This document shows, piece after piece, positions 35,599-46,673 of a stretch of 64,000 nucleotides of DNA (its first letter is position 1; every line of letters starts with the position of its first letter). The position numbers and the translations under genes are program-made. Source of the stretch: Moniliophthora roreri (lineage: Eukaryota > Basidiomycota > Agaricomycetes > Agaricales > Marasmiaceae); contig LATX02000144.1 in assembly GCA_001466705.2 (NCBI GenBank), positions 744,001 to 808,000 on the forward strand, read 5' to 3'. The notes beneath the pieces were generated by a model. The model did not search any database and was not told the DNA's origin. It was given only the letters and a program-made list of their open reading frames with translations.

Positions 35599-36038
35599 TG
35601 TTATGTTTTTCTGACCCTGTTACATATGCTTCCCTTTCTGATCAGACCCATACACCTTCCCAGCCCCCTTTTTCCTTCTTGTCTATGCTTCTTATCCTCT
35701 CGGACTTAGTACACCTTCCCCACACCTCTTTTTCTTATCTTGTATAATGACTCATATCCCAACAGTGTCAGATATTTATTACTAGATCATCGTAACTATC
35801 AGACATACACGTAACATAGTTTACATGAACAGTTGTAACGTATTTAAGCACTCAAGCTAAGACTCTAAGTCTTCAGCTTGACCTGGTTAATCTTAACTTG
35901 CATCACTGCCCATTGATTGAAAGGATCTCTGAACTTCAGCATCCACTGAACAAACTCTAACTTGAACTTGAAGCTGCTTGCAAAGGGTTCTACCTTTTAT
36001 AAGTGGTTAGTTGATGTTGCTGTGCAAGTAACGTAACA
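35599..36038 (+). repeat. 5' LTR of element B (440 bp)
   Basis: Runs TGTTATGTTTTTCTGACC to GTAACGTAACA. TATTTAAG at 35841-35848 is a likely TATA box; 32 bases downstream begins TCAGCTTGACCT (35873-35884), complementary to the primer site, so transcription probably starts about here. Confidence 0.9.
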
Positions 36039-36040
36039 CA

Positions 36041-36052
36041 AGGTCAAGCTGA
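36041..36052 (+). promoter_or_regulatory. Self-complementary primer-binding site, element B
   Basis: AGGTCAAGCTGA lies two bases inside the 5' LTR and is the reverse complement of LTR positions 35873-35884, as in Tf1-type self-priming. Confidence 0.65.
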
Positions 36053-36098
36053 TTGATTGCCGACCTATCCAGGTTTAGGCATCACCTAGGAGGACAAA

Positions 36099-37475
36099 AT
36101 GCCACCATGGACAGAATCCCAAGTAGAGAAGGACATTGCAGAAGAAGAGGAGTGCCAGCATGGATTACAAACCCAATCCATATCAAATCCTGGTGGACAA
36201 GCAATCCCACCATTAACCCAGGCATCCCACAGGGAACTGTTGACTGCCTCACTGTTGCCATCGCCAACGAGCCAGCCACTAACAGAGACACTAGAAGAGC
36301 ACCTCAAAACAAGGAAAACCTCGACCCCATCATCCATCACAACTGGCTTAGAGGAGATCAGATTTGAAGAAGAAATGCTGCCTACTACACCGAAGAAGCT
36401 CAAACCCGATACATTGAATACCTCTTTGACCTCAGCAGAGGAATTGGACCCCTTTCAACATCTTCTTCATGCACTCAAGAACAGCCCCTGATCGACGAAG
36501 CAACCCCAACTTGAAGAAATGGTGGAAGACAAGAAACCTTCAGGAAGCAGACTCAAGGACGTACCAGTAGCCGAAGAAGCCATAATAGGTGCCATGGTAC
36601 CTGTACAAGTAGTAGCAGCAGAAAAAGAAGTAAAGGCAGCATTGCTGAGGGCCTTCATGGGACATAGGAAGGATGTGAAGAAGTTCCTTTGAGAAGTACT
36701 GTTGTATATTGCTCTCAACGCCAAAACGTTCACCATGGATCGAACAAAGAAGCTCTTTCTTCTTTCATACATGACTGATGGACTAGGAGAGTTCTAGAAG
36801 AATGAGAAAACGGACCTCCTGCTTGCATTTGATCCAGATGCAGAAAAGGTCTCATGGGGAGACTTCATGGAAGACTTCAAGACATCATTCGAACCTCTTG
36901 ACATGGCCCTGGAGGCCCAGCTGAAGCTCTGGGACTTGAAAATGAAAGAGAGAGCCAACGAATACACATACCAGTTCTCGTATTTGGCTAAACAAATGGG
37001 ATATAACGATGCAGCGCAGATTGTAGCCTTCAAACGAGGATTGCCGAAGAGTTTAGTGCTAAAAATCATGACCCAACCTGAAGGAGCCCCCTCCAACATC
37101 AAGGATTGGATGAATGCTGCCATACTTTTCAATGAGAGCTTCAAGCAGGCCCAGGAATATGGAAAGACATGGGACAAAGATAATGGAAGGAAGCTGCATC
37201 AAAACTTCCGAAAGAAGGAAGATTTTGCCATCAAACAGATCTCGGATGGGGATTAGAAGGAATATATGGTGAAAGGATTATGCTTCCGGTGTGGAAGGGG
37301 AGGACACTGAATTAGAGACTGTCCAGATGCTCCAAAGAAGGAGGAGAAGAAGAAGGAGGAACCGAAGAAGCTTTCAAGAGAAGAAAGATTTGCCAAGATC
37401 AGGGCATTGGTGAACAACCAGACAGAAGAAGAAAAAAACATTCTGATTGATCTTATGGAACAAGAGGGTTTTTGA
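36099..37475 (+). pseudogene. gag: Element B gag, several stops
   Basis: Starts MPPWTESQVEKD in a good context (AAAATGCC). The capsid part includes ERANEYTYQFSYLAKQMGYN and AFKRGLPKSLVLKI; the knuckle is CFRCGRGGH-stop-IRDC. It ends DLMEQEGF-stop at 37473-37475, right after the slippery heptamer. About five in-frame stops interrupt it, including TGA in place of Arg in the zinc knuckle. The protein would assemble virus-like particles. Confidence 0.82.
37466..37472 (+). promoter_or_regulatory. -1 ribosomal frameshift heptamer, element B
   Basis: GGGTTTT in phase, immediately followed by the gag TGA. Pol continues in the -1 frame from 37472. The same arrangement is found in elements A and C. 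Confidence 0.75.
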
Positions 37476-39329
37476 AATGGCAGAAGAGGACGATGTCTCC
37501 ACCACCTGTAACTATTTCACACTTTGTACCAGCCAAAATGGATCAAAATTCTATGCACATTCCTCTCCAGTACAAAGTGGGAACTCAAATCATCGAAACA
37601 CAGGCTCTGTTAGATTCAGGAGCAGGAGGATGGTTCATTAGCACAACCCTAGCAAGGAAGTTAGGGAAACGATGGATCCAGCTCCTGGAAAAGATCAAAG
37701 TATTCAACGTGGATGGTACGGCGAACAAAACTGCATGGATCTCCCATGTGGTAGAACTCGAGTTCAGGATAGGAGATAAAGAGTTCAGAGAGAATTTCAT
37801 GATATCAGGCATCAGAGACAAAAACATGATCCTAGGGCTCCCCTGGCTTCATTATCACAACCCTTGAATTGACTGGGAGACTGGAGAAATAAAGTTCCTG
37901 CCGAGATGAAAACTCCAAATCAAGAAATTCACAGGTATACTTGACAATACCCCCAAAGAAGTCCTGATTGGGGCCAAGATTATGGCCTCACAAGAATTGG
38001 CACATCAACAACAGGAAGTAAGGAAGGAGATAGACGAACTGATTCCCTCCTATCTTCAGGGATATCGAGATTGTTTTGAAAAGGGGAAAGCAGAACGATT
38101 CCCCCCTTCTAGGTCTTATGATCACACCATAGAGTTACAGCTGGACTTTGTACCTCAAAATTGCAAACTCTATTCTCTAAGCCCAGTGGAACAGAAGGAA
38201 CAGGACAAGTTCTTGGACAAGAATTTACACAAAGGATACATTTAAAAATCAAAATCACCAGTGGCTTCCCCTTTTTTCTTCATTGCAAAAAAGGAGAAGG
38301 GAGCATTAAGACCTATGCAAGACTACAGGGAGCTAAACAAAGGGATGATAAAGAACACATATCCATTGCTCTTAATATCGGAGCTCCTCGACAAGCTAAA
38401 AGGAGCAAACGTCTTTACAAAGTTGGACCTTAGGAACGGGTACAATAATGTAAGAATCAAGGACGGAGACCAATGGAAAGCTGCCTTTAAGATGAACTGT
38501 GGATTATTCGAACCAACCATTATGTTCTTTGGATTAAGCAACTCACCAGTGATGTTTCAAGTGTTCATGAATGACGTTCTCTCTGACTTCATTGACGAAG
38601 GATGGTGCATCGTCTATATAGACAATATCCTCCTGTTCTCGAAGAACCGAGCTGAACATTGGGAATGGACCAAGAGGTTAATGCGTCGAATCAGGAAACA
38701 TAATCTCTATTTTAAACCCAAGAAATGTGAATTTGATGTCACAGAAGTTATATTCCTAGGAATGGTGATTCGACCAGGCTACATAGCTATGGATCCCATA
38801 AAGCTAGCAGGAATAGCTGAGTGGGAACTGCCAAAAACAGTGAAAGGAGTGTGTGCCTTTTTAGGTTTTGGAAACTTCTATCGGAAATTCATTGGGAAAT
38901 ATGTGCAGCTGGCCTGACCACTTAATGACTTTACAAAAAAATTGCAGAAGTTCGAATGGACCATGGCTTGTCAGATTGCCTTCGATCTTCTCAAAAAGAA
39001 ATTCCTTTCGGAACTGGTATTGCTTATGCCAGACACAGATAAACCTTTTGTGATTGAAGTGGACACCTCAAAATGGGCCACAGGAGTGGTACTTCATCAA
39101 CAAGGAACAGATGGAGAATGGCACCTATATGGATATCTTTCAAAGTCGTTGTCACCAATGGAATGAAATTATGAAATCTATGACTGAGAATTATTGGCTA
39201 TAGTACGAGCACTGACAGAATGGTGACACTATCTGATGGGAGGAAAATACAGGGTAGTAATCTTGTCAGACCACAAGAACCTCACATATTTCCGAACAGC
39301 TCAGAAGCTTAATCAAAGACAAGCCAGAT
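37472..39329 (+). pseudogene. pol: Element B pol, 5' part: protease, RT, start of RNase H
   Basis: Protease ALLDSGAGG (about 37605-37632) and LGLPWLHYHN. RT with [22 protein letters not shown], and the catalytic box YIDN (38615-38626). RNase H with IEVDTSKWATGVVL and [20 protein letters not shown], where element C interrupts it. Stops at about 37865, 37907, 38243, 38915, 39164 and 39185; several are TGA in Arg positions. The frame resumes at 46674. Confidence 0.88.
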
Positions 39330-39892
39330 TGTTACAGTTTTTCGTTTTTATCAGACATCTTTTCCGTTTTCTTTTTCCTATACTATCATTTTGGGTAACC
39401 TAGCGCCCAACACTATGTTTCTTTTTGACATCTGGACTTATCCACATTCCCAGCACCCCTTTCCTTCTTCGATATTTATGACATCATCATGACTCCATTT
39501 TATTCTATTAGTTTCTATCCCCTTCCGATGACATCGCTTATGATGTCAAGTTCCTTATTTATGATTTCATCAACATTCTACCATATTCTATTACCTTCTA
39601 CTTGTTTAACAAACAACGATGTCGATCCTGCAGTTTGTATCCAAACGAGTAGCTACAAAAGGTGTATAAGTAGGTAGTTTTCTAGGTCTAAGCTCTTCAG
39701 CTTGACCTGGTTTAATCAAACTTGTGTTTAGCCAACGAACGAACTTCTGAACTCTAGCTTTTCTTAAGCTAACTCTCTAACTTGAACCTTACTCCTTCAG
39801 GAAGGGAATCTTCCTTTCTTGTCGAAGTTAACTCTGCATCACTACATCAAGTGGTGTTGAGTTGTTGTCGTTGCTGCACAAGTAACATAACA
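39330..39892 (+). repeat. 5' LTR of element C (563 bp)
   Basis: Runs TGTTACAGTTTTTCG to AAGTAACATAACA. TATAAG at 39665-39670 is a likely TATA box; TCAGCTTGACCT (39697-39708), 32 bases downstream, is complementary to the primer site. Confidence 0.92.
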
Positions 39893-39894
39893 AA

Positions 39895-39906
39895 AGGTCA
39901 AGCTGA
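39895..39906 (+). promoter_or_regulatory. Self-complementary primer-binding site, element C
   Basis: AGGTCAAGCTGA two bases inside the 5' LTR, the exact reverse complement of 39697-39708. Same 12 bases as in elements A and B. Confidence 0.68.
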
Positions 39907-40191
39907 TCGTTGCCGACCTACCCAGGTTTAGGCACTACCGCTTATTGAAACACAACTCCTCTGAGAGCTCCCTTTACGGCAGCCGAAGAATCTGATCTCA
40001 ACGATCAACTCGAAGTAGCTGAACAGCTGCTGAACCCTGACCCCAAACGAACCCTGTGCCGAATTACTCGTAGCCAGTGGAGAGGAGCAGTTGAAAGTCT
40101 CCAACAAGAAAAGACAGAACCCGAAGCTAAGTCTTCTGAACCAGACCCATTTGACAAATATTGAAATATTTTCCATACCCCAACCCCAGAA

Positions 40192-41184
40192 ATGATGACT
40201 CCTAGTGGAAGCGCTGCTGCTTCGGATGTCAAGCCAAAAGTAGAACTTGACGACACCGACGAACAATGGGCCCAAACTATTTCCATGGCCGTACTCCAGA
40301 CAATCGACGACAAGAAGGACGAAGCTAGTAAAGGGCCGACTCCGGACCCCTTTTTGGGAAAACAATCGGACACCCGTCGCTTTCTTCTTGATCTTGAACT
40401 CTATTTTGCAATGAACCCGGTTAAGGCAAACACTGATGAAAAGAAGAAGATGCTTCTTCTCTCTCTGGTAAAGGGAAACACCAGCGAGTGGAAGCAGAGG
40501 GAGACGATGAAATTGTTCCCTGAAGATGACGATCCTGTAGAGAAGAAGAAGGCTGCCGAAGAAGCATGGAGCAGTTTCAAACAGAGATTCTGAAACGAGT
40601 GGCAACCCATCAACGTTGTCAGGGAAGCACAGACAAAGATCGAACAAGTCAAAATGACGGATAGAGCCGATGAATACGTCAATCGATTCCGCCTCATAGC
40701 AATGGATACCAAATACGATGACAAAGCCCTTATGAAATTCTTTAGGGAAGGACTTCCAGAATCCCTTCAGAACAAGATTATGCTCCGAACGGACGGAGAA
40801 CCCGAAACCCTGGATGAATGGTATAAGCTGGCGATCAGGTATGATAACCAATACAAATTGGTCATGGCCAATAGGAAAAAGAAGGAGCCGATCAAGCCGA
40901 AGATCGCTCAGAAAGAGAAGGAAGTAACAATCGGACAGATGTTGTCTGAATCAGACAGGAAGGATTACATGGTTGCAGGGAAGTGTTTCCATTGTGCAAA
41001 GATCGGTCACATCTCACGAGATTGTCCCACCAAAGGACAAGCACAACAATCCCCACCACCCAAATATGAACCCAAGAAACTCTCACTGCGCGAGGCTTTC
41101 ACAAAGATCCAAGCGCTCATTGCTGAACAAGGAGAAGGAGAACAAGAAGAGATCTTTGATCTCATGGGGAAGGAGGGTTTTTGA
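40192..41184 (+). pseudogene. gag: Element C gag (331 codons, one stop)
   Basis: Starts MMTPSGSAAASDV, same length as gag of A. TGA at 40591-40593 replaces the Arg/Gln position after QRF (A reads QRFQNEW). The zinc knuckle CFHCAKIGHISRDC is intact here. Ends GKEGF-stop at the slippery heptamer. The coding frame also extends upstream to about 39940 without a Met. Confidence 0.88.
41175..41181 (+). promoter_or_regulatory. -1 ribosomal frameshift heptamer, element C
   Basis: GGGTTTT in the correct phase, directly before the gag stop TGA at 41182-41184; pol begins in the -1 frame at TTG 41181. Confidence 0.78.
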
Positions 41185-44100
41185 AGAGGTGGAAGAGACC
41201 GACGCTCTTTCCACCTGCAATTATGATCTCGAACGTTGTATTAGCTAAGTTAAATTGAAACTCTATGCAAATCCCTATTCAATACAACGTCAGGACAGAA
41301 ATCGTCGAAACAAAAGCCCTGATCGATTCAGGTGCTAGAGGACGCTCCATCTGCGAAGAAGAAGCACAAAAACTGAAGAAACCCTGGACAAAATTAGAAA
41401 AACCCATCAAAGTCTTTAATGTTGATGGAACCCGGAACAAAATCGGTTGGATTACACACTCAATTACAATCGATATCACAATCGGAGATAGATCAATGAG
41501 GGAAACTTTGTTGATCTTGGGATTAGGACCAGAACAGATCATTTTGGGACTACTCTGGCTCCAGGATCATAATCCCGATATTGATTGGGTCACCGGAGTA
41601 GTTCGTTTCTGACCAAGACGAAAGGTTATAATCAAGCAACCGATGAAACCATTTATCGGAATCTTCGAAGAGACCAAAGAACTCGACTCAGGAATATTGG
41701 ACAAGATTGAAGACGATGAAGTGCTGATTCGATCTTTCATTCGAGGAGAGGAAGATAGCGACGAAGTTTGAATCAACGCTAAGTTGTCCACTTCTCAAGT
41801 ACTAGCACAAGCTCACGAAGTCAAGGCGAAACCCTTAGAAGAACTTCTTCCCACATATCTTTCCGACTATTCGGATCGATTCGAAAAGAAGAAAGCTGAG
41901 CGATTTCCACCTTCCCACCCATATGACCACACGATCGACCTAAAACTGGATTTCAAACCACGAGACTGCAAGATTTATTCCTTGTCACCAAAGGAGCGAA
42001 TCGAACAAGACAAATTCTTAGATGAGAACTTACGGAAAGGATACATTCGACCCTCAAAATCCCCAATGGCATCCCCTTTTTTCTTTGTAGCCAAGAAAGA
42101 AGTGGGAGCACTCCAACCCTGTCAGGATTACCGAGATTTGAACAATGGAACAATCAAGAACTGCTATCCTTTACCATTGGTCACAGATCTTGTAGACAAA
42201 CTAAAGACAGCAAGAGTCTTTACGAAATTAGATCTATGGAATGGATACAACAACATACAGATCAAGGACGGTGACCAATGGAAAGCAGCGTTCAAAACAC
42301 CTCGAGGCCTTTTTGAACCCATGGTTATGTTCTTCGGTTTAATGAACTCCCCAGCAACGTTCCAAGCATTCATGAATGATATCCTCAAAGACTTCATCGA
42401 CGAGGGTTGGTGTGTGGTCTACATGGACAACATTTTGATTTTCTCTGATGAGATCAATATCCATCGACTCCGCATGAGACATGTTCTGGAACGATTACGG
42501 GAAAACGATCTGTACCTTAAACTGGAAAAGTGCGAATTCGAAGTCGCGAAAACACTATTTTTGGGAATGGTCATCACACCAGGACATATATTGATGGACG
42601 AAACGAAACTGGCCGGGATCAAAGACTGGGAAGCTCCCAAAACGGTCAAAGGTGTGCAATCGTTCCTAGGGTTTGCAAATTTCTACTGAAAATTCATAGG
42701 GAAATATGCGGAATTGGCATGTCCTTTACATGAACTGACAAAGAAGGACACGAAATTTGAATGGACGAAAATTCGAGACATTGCGTTCAATATTCTCAAA
42801 ATGAAATTCCTACAACGACTGATTTTACAAATGCCGAATGACGAAAAGCCATTTGTTATTGAAGCAGACACATCAAAATGGGCCACAGGAGCAGTGTTAA
42901 AACAACAGGGATCCAATGGAGAACTTCACCCATGCGGATACATTTCGCACGCTTTTACCTTGACCGAGCGGAATTACAAAATCTATGATCGAGAACTCCT
43001 AGCAATTGTGAACGCCCTCAAAGCTTGGGAACATTACCTCCTTGGAGGAGCACATCCAGTGACAGTTCTATCAGATCACAAGAACCTTACTTACTTCTGG
43101 ACGGCACAGAAGTTGAACAGACGACAAGCCAGATTAAGTCTGTACCTGACTCAATTTGACCTTCGACTGGTGCATGTCCCAGGAACGAAGATGGTTCAAT
43201 CCGACGCTCTCTCACGACGACCGGACCTAGTAGACAAAGAAGAGAACGATAACGAAGATATCGTCATGTTACCAGATAAGTTATTTGTTAACGTGATCGA
43301 TACAGAGCTGAAAACGATGTTGGAGGAAGCCTTACCAAGCGACAAATTCCTTCAAATGACAATAGAAAGCCTGATCGAGAAGGGAACGCCACCAATCAAG
43401 TCTTCCTTACAAGACTGGTGAACAGAAGGCAACCTATTGTTCTACAAAGACAGAATCTATGTACCGAACGACCCAACACTGCGGAAACTTATTGTCAAGA
43501 CCATTCACAAAGCGTTACCTCATGGACACTCCGGACAATGGAACACGGTGGATCAGGTGCAACGAGACTATTGGTGGCCAGGGATGACGAAGTTCATCAA
43601 ATCATTTGTTGATGGGTGCATGGCATGCCAACAAATGAAAGTGAATACACATCCCACGTGAACACCTATACAACCCATTGGAGGCCATAAAGATGCATTA
43701 CCCTTCCAAATCATATCAATGGATTTAATCACAGATCTACCCAAAACTGAAGATTGCGATTCCATATTGGTCATGGTCAACCATGCGGCTACGAAGGGGG
43801 TGATTTTCATCCCATGCCACAAGAAGATCGACGCCACGGATACAGCGGAATTACTTTTTCAACATGTCTACAAACATTTTGGACTACCTGACAAGATTAT
43901 CTCAGATCAAGACCCACGATTTGCAGCCAAAGTCTTCAAAGAGATGGGAAAACTATTGGGGATAAAGCAAATGCTAAGTACTGCCTATCATCCTCAAACG
44001 GACGGAGAGACTGAAAGAGTCAATCAGGAAGTAGAGATCTTTCTTCGATTCTTCTGCGCCAAGGAACAGACAAAGTGGAAAGATCTCCTTCACTTTGCCG

Positions 44101-44762
44101 AATTCGCACACAACACCCGAACGCATTCAGTCACAAAGAACTCCCCTTTCTATCTCACAATGGGATATCATCCCTGACCTCTTCCCACTGTCTTCGAGAA
44201 AACAACGGTTCCCTCCATGGAGAAAAGAATAGCTGAATTAAAGAAGTTGAGAGAAGAGACATCAGCCTTACTAGACATTGCAGCAAGAAGGGTGAAAGAG
44301 AGAAGTGGGAAAGATTTGGACAAGTTCGAGAAGGGTCAGAAAGTCTGGTTAGAAGGGAAGAACCTATCCTTGGGATACCCATCTCCAAAATTATCCTCAA
44401 AGTGTGAAGGACCTTTCGAAATTACAGAGGTCTTAGGGCCCGTGATGTACAAGTTGAAACTCCTGTTTCAATGGAGAATTCACCCTGTTTTCCACGCTGG
44501 TCTGTTATCGCGATACAAGGAAACTGATGTCCATGGGCCCAACTTTCTGGAACCACCCCCGGACATAGTTGAAGGACAAGAAGAATATGAAGTCAAAGCC
44601 ATCATTGGACATCGACCGAAAAGAAAGAATCAACCTCTAAAAGAATACCTTGTCTCCTGGAAAGGATATGACTCTTCACATAATCAATGGCTGAAACCAG
44701 CAGGCCTAAAACACTCAATGGAGTTGTATCTGGATTATAAAATCATGCACAACCTATGTTGA
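41181..44762 (+). pseudogene. pol: Element C pol: protease, RT, RNase H, integrase, chromodomain (seven stops)
   Basis: One frame of 1194 codons, exactly as long as in A. Protease [20 protein letters not shown] and YMDN (42420-42431) in place of YxDD; RNase [15 protein letters not shown]; integrase HHCC finger and catalytic Asp, Asp, Glu in [15 protein letters not shown] and ETERVNQE; chromodomain [16 protein letters not shown] near the end. Stops near 41252, 41610, 41769, 42687, 43419, 43659 and 44175 are all TGA; six fall where element A has an Arg codon, and the one near 41610 is TGA in A as well. A at LDLRNGY has TGA whereas C has Trp, another CG to TG change. Confidence 0.93.
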
Positions 44763-45943
44763 TCCCCATTCCAATGAACATGTCGTCCGCACTCCCTTAC
44801 TCCTCTCACCAGGTCTTTTCTCATGAAATCACCCATACCGGACCGTTCCGTCCTAGTGCGTTCGAGCTCTTCCTCATCAATTCCGAAGATTACGACGACC
44901 AAATTACTGCCACCGTTCAAGATAACAACAGACTCTGGGCCTTCTGGGGTAGTATGCTCTTTCTAAGAGGGCATTGCCACAGAATGAATGAGGCCTTAGC
45001 TCAACTCAATCGACAAGCTGGGACGTTCACCGAAGCCATGACAAACGACGAAGACATGATCCAATTGATGGGTCCCATCACAGTACCAGTGCCCGTATTA
45101 GACATCGAGAACTTACCGGTTCACGTAGAAATCCCGAAAGACGCCGATGAACCCTTCCCTGACAGTGAGGACATCAACCCCAATGAACCCACCTTCTTCC
45201 ATGAGCTCCAACAAACTCACTGAAGACTCCGAAGAGCAATTGTCGTCGCTCGCAGCCAATGCCGTCTCCAGACAAGGCAGAGACTACGTAATGCATCCCC
45301 TGCCAGTTATTCCCATCCAGCACAGAACAACAACGCTGTCACTGACCCCCAGAACGAACTCGTCTACCCCCCTGAGTCATCAAATGTGTGAACCTCTGAT
45401 GACTCGGGAACAATCTCCAATGCAACTGAACAAGCACGATTATTCCCCACCACCTCCTCATGTACAACACCTCCTCCTATGTCCAGACCAGGAGCCAAAC
45501 AATTTGATTCCCCCATTATTTCCTATCATGAACAACGATTCGAGCCCACCAACCAATTCAACACCGCTGATGAACCGTCTAACTCCAGAGCACAGATCGG
45601 TGTGGGACGACGAAGACATCAACGAGGAACCGGAAGAGCTGCTACCCAGCAACGGATCGAGGAGTCCCATGCAGCATACAATGGAACGGATGGAAGAGGT
45701 GTTCGAGCGACTCTGTGCCCTGTGTGCAGATTGGAGAAACACTGCGCCACTGACTGCAGGGAGTATAGTTGCCTGATCTGCACTGAACGTGCACCTGGAC
45801 ATGTATCTCATGACTGTCACGACAGATGAAGGTCTCGAAGAACTTCGAAGCATAACCATTCCCTCCGCAATCCAACTACTTACGACAATCTTACAGACGA
45901 TCTCGCCTGGGATGATGAGATCTATGGAGACAGAGAATCCTGA
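44756..45943 (+). pseudogene. Element C ORF3 with two zinc knuckles (395 codons, three stops)
   Basis: Starts MLIPIPMNMSSALPYSS, overlapping the Pol stop (44760-44762) by a few bases. The N-terminal domain includes ELFLINSEDYDDQITATV; then a Pro-rich middle, GRRRHQRGTGRAA and the knuckles CPVCRLEKHCATDC and CLICTERAPGHVSHDC. It ends DDEIYGDRES at 45941-45943. In-frame stops at 45221, after SSNV (about 45388) and at 45827 are all TGA. Same frame length as in A and the same domain order as in B. Unknown role in the retroelement cycle. Confidence 0.78.
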
Positions 45944-46105
45944 ACGACGGGAACTACCGCCGAGACCAGTGTTCGTAGTCGATATCAGAGAAGAGGAAGG
46001 TCCGAGATATTTTTATAGGGTGAATTCACCTCAATTTCAAGGAGAATGGCTACACATGGGACAGCCGATTATGAGTGTGGACGCTCAAGCATAATGAGGG
46101 GGTAA

Positions 46106-46668
46106 TGTTACAGTTTTTCATTTTTATCAGACATTTTTTCCATTTTCTTTTTCCTGTACTATCATTTTGGGTAACCTAGCGCCCAACACTATGTTTCTTT
46201 TTGACATCTGGACTTATCCACATTCCCAGCACCCCTTTCCTTCTTCGATATTTATGACATCATCATGACTCCATTTTATTCTATTAGTTTCTATCCCCTT
46301 CCGATGACATCGCTTATGATGTCAAGTTCCTTATTTATGATTTCATCAACATTCTACCATATTCTATTACCTTCTACTTGTTTAACAAACAACGATGTCG
46401 ATCCTGCAGTTTGTATCCAAACGAGTAGCTACAAAAGGTGTATAAGTAGGTAGTTTTCTAGGTCTAAGCTCTTCAGCTTGACCTGGTTTAATCAAACTTG
46501 TGTTTAGCCAACGAACGAACTTCTGAACTCTAGCTTTTCTTAAGCTAACTCTCTAACTTGAACCTTACTCCTTCAGGAAGGGAATCTTCCTTTCTTGTTG
46601 AAGTTAACTCCGCATCACTATGTCAAGTGGTGTTGAGTTGTTGTCGTTGCTGCGCAAGTAACATAACA
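46106..46668 (+). repeat. 3' LTR of element C (563 bp)
   Basis: Preceded by a polypurine tract GAGGGGGTAA. Same length as the 5' LTR; differences such as TTCG/TTCA, CCG/CCA, GTCG/GTTG and ACA/ATG are CpG-type transitions. Confidence 0.92.
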
Positions 46669-46673
46669 CAGAT

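Larger units (their letters stand above)
39330..46668 (+). mobile_element. Chromovirus retrotransposon C (Ty3 type), nested in element B
   Basis: Complete element of 7339 bp with 563-bp LTRs and a perfect target duplication CAGAT (39325-39329 and 46669-46673). It carries gag, frameshift site, pol, ORF3 and polypurine tract, and is close kin of element A in the opposite orientation. The LTRs differ at about nine sites, nearly all in CG/TG/CA dinucleotides. About eight TGA stops in gag-pol coincide with Arg codons in A, so it is a fairly young but inactivated copy. Confidence 0.95.
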
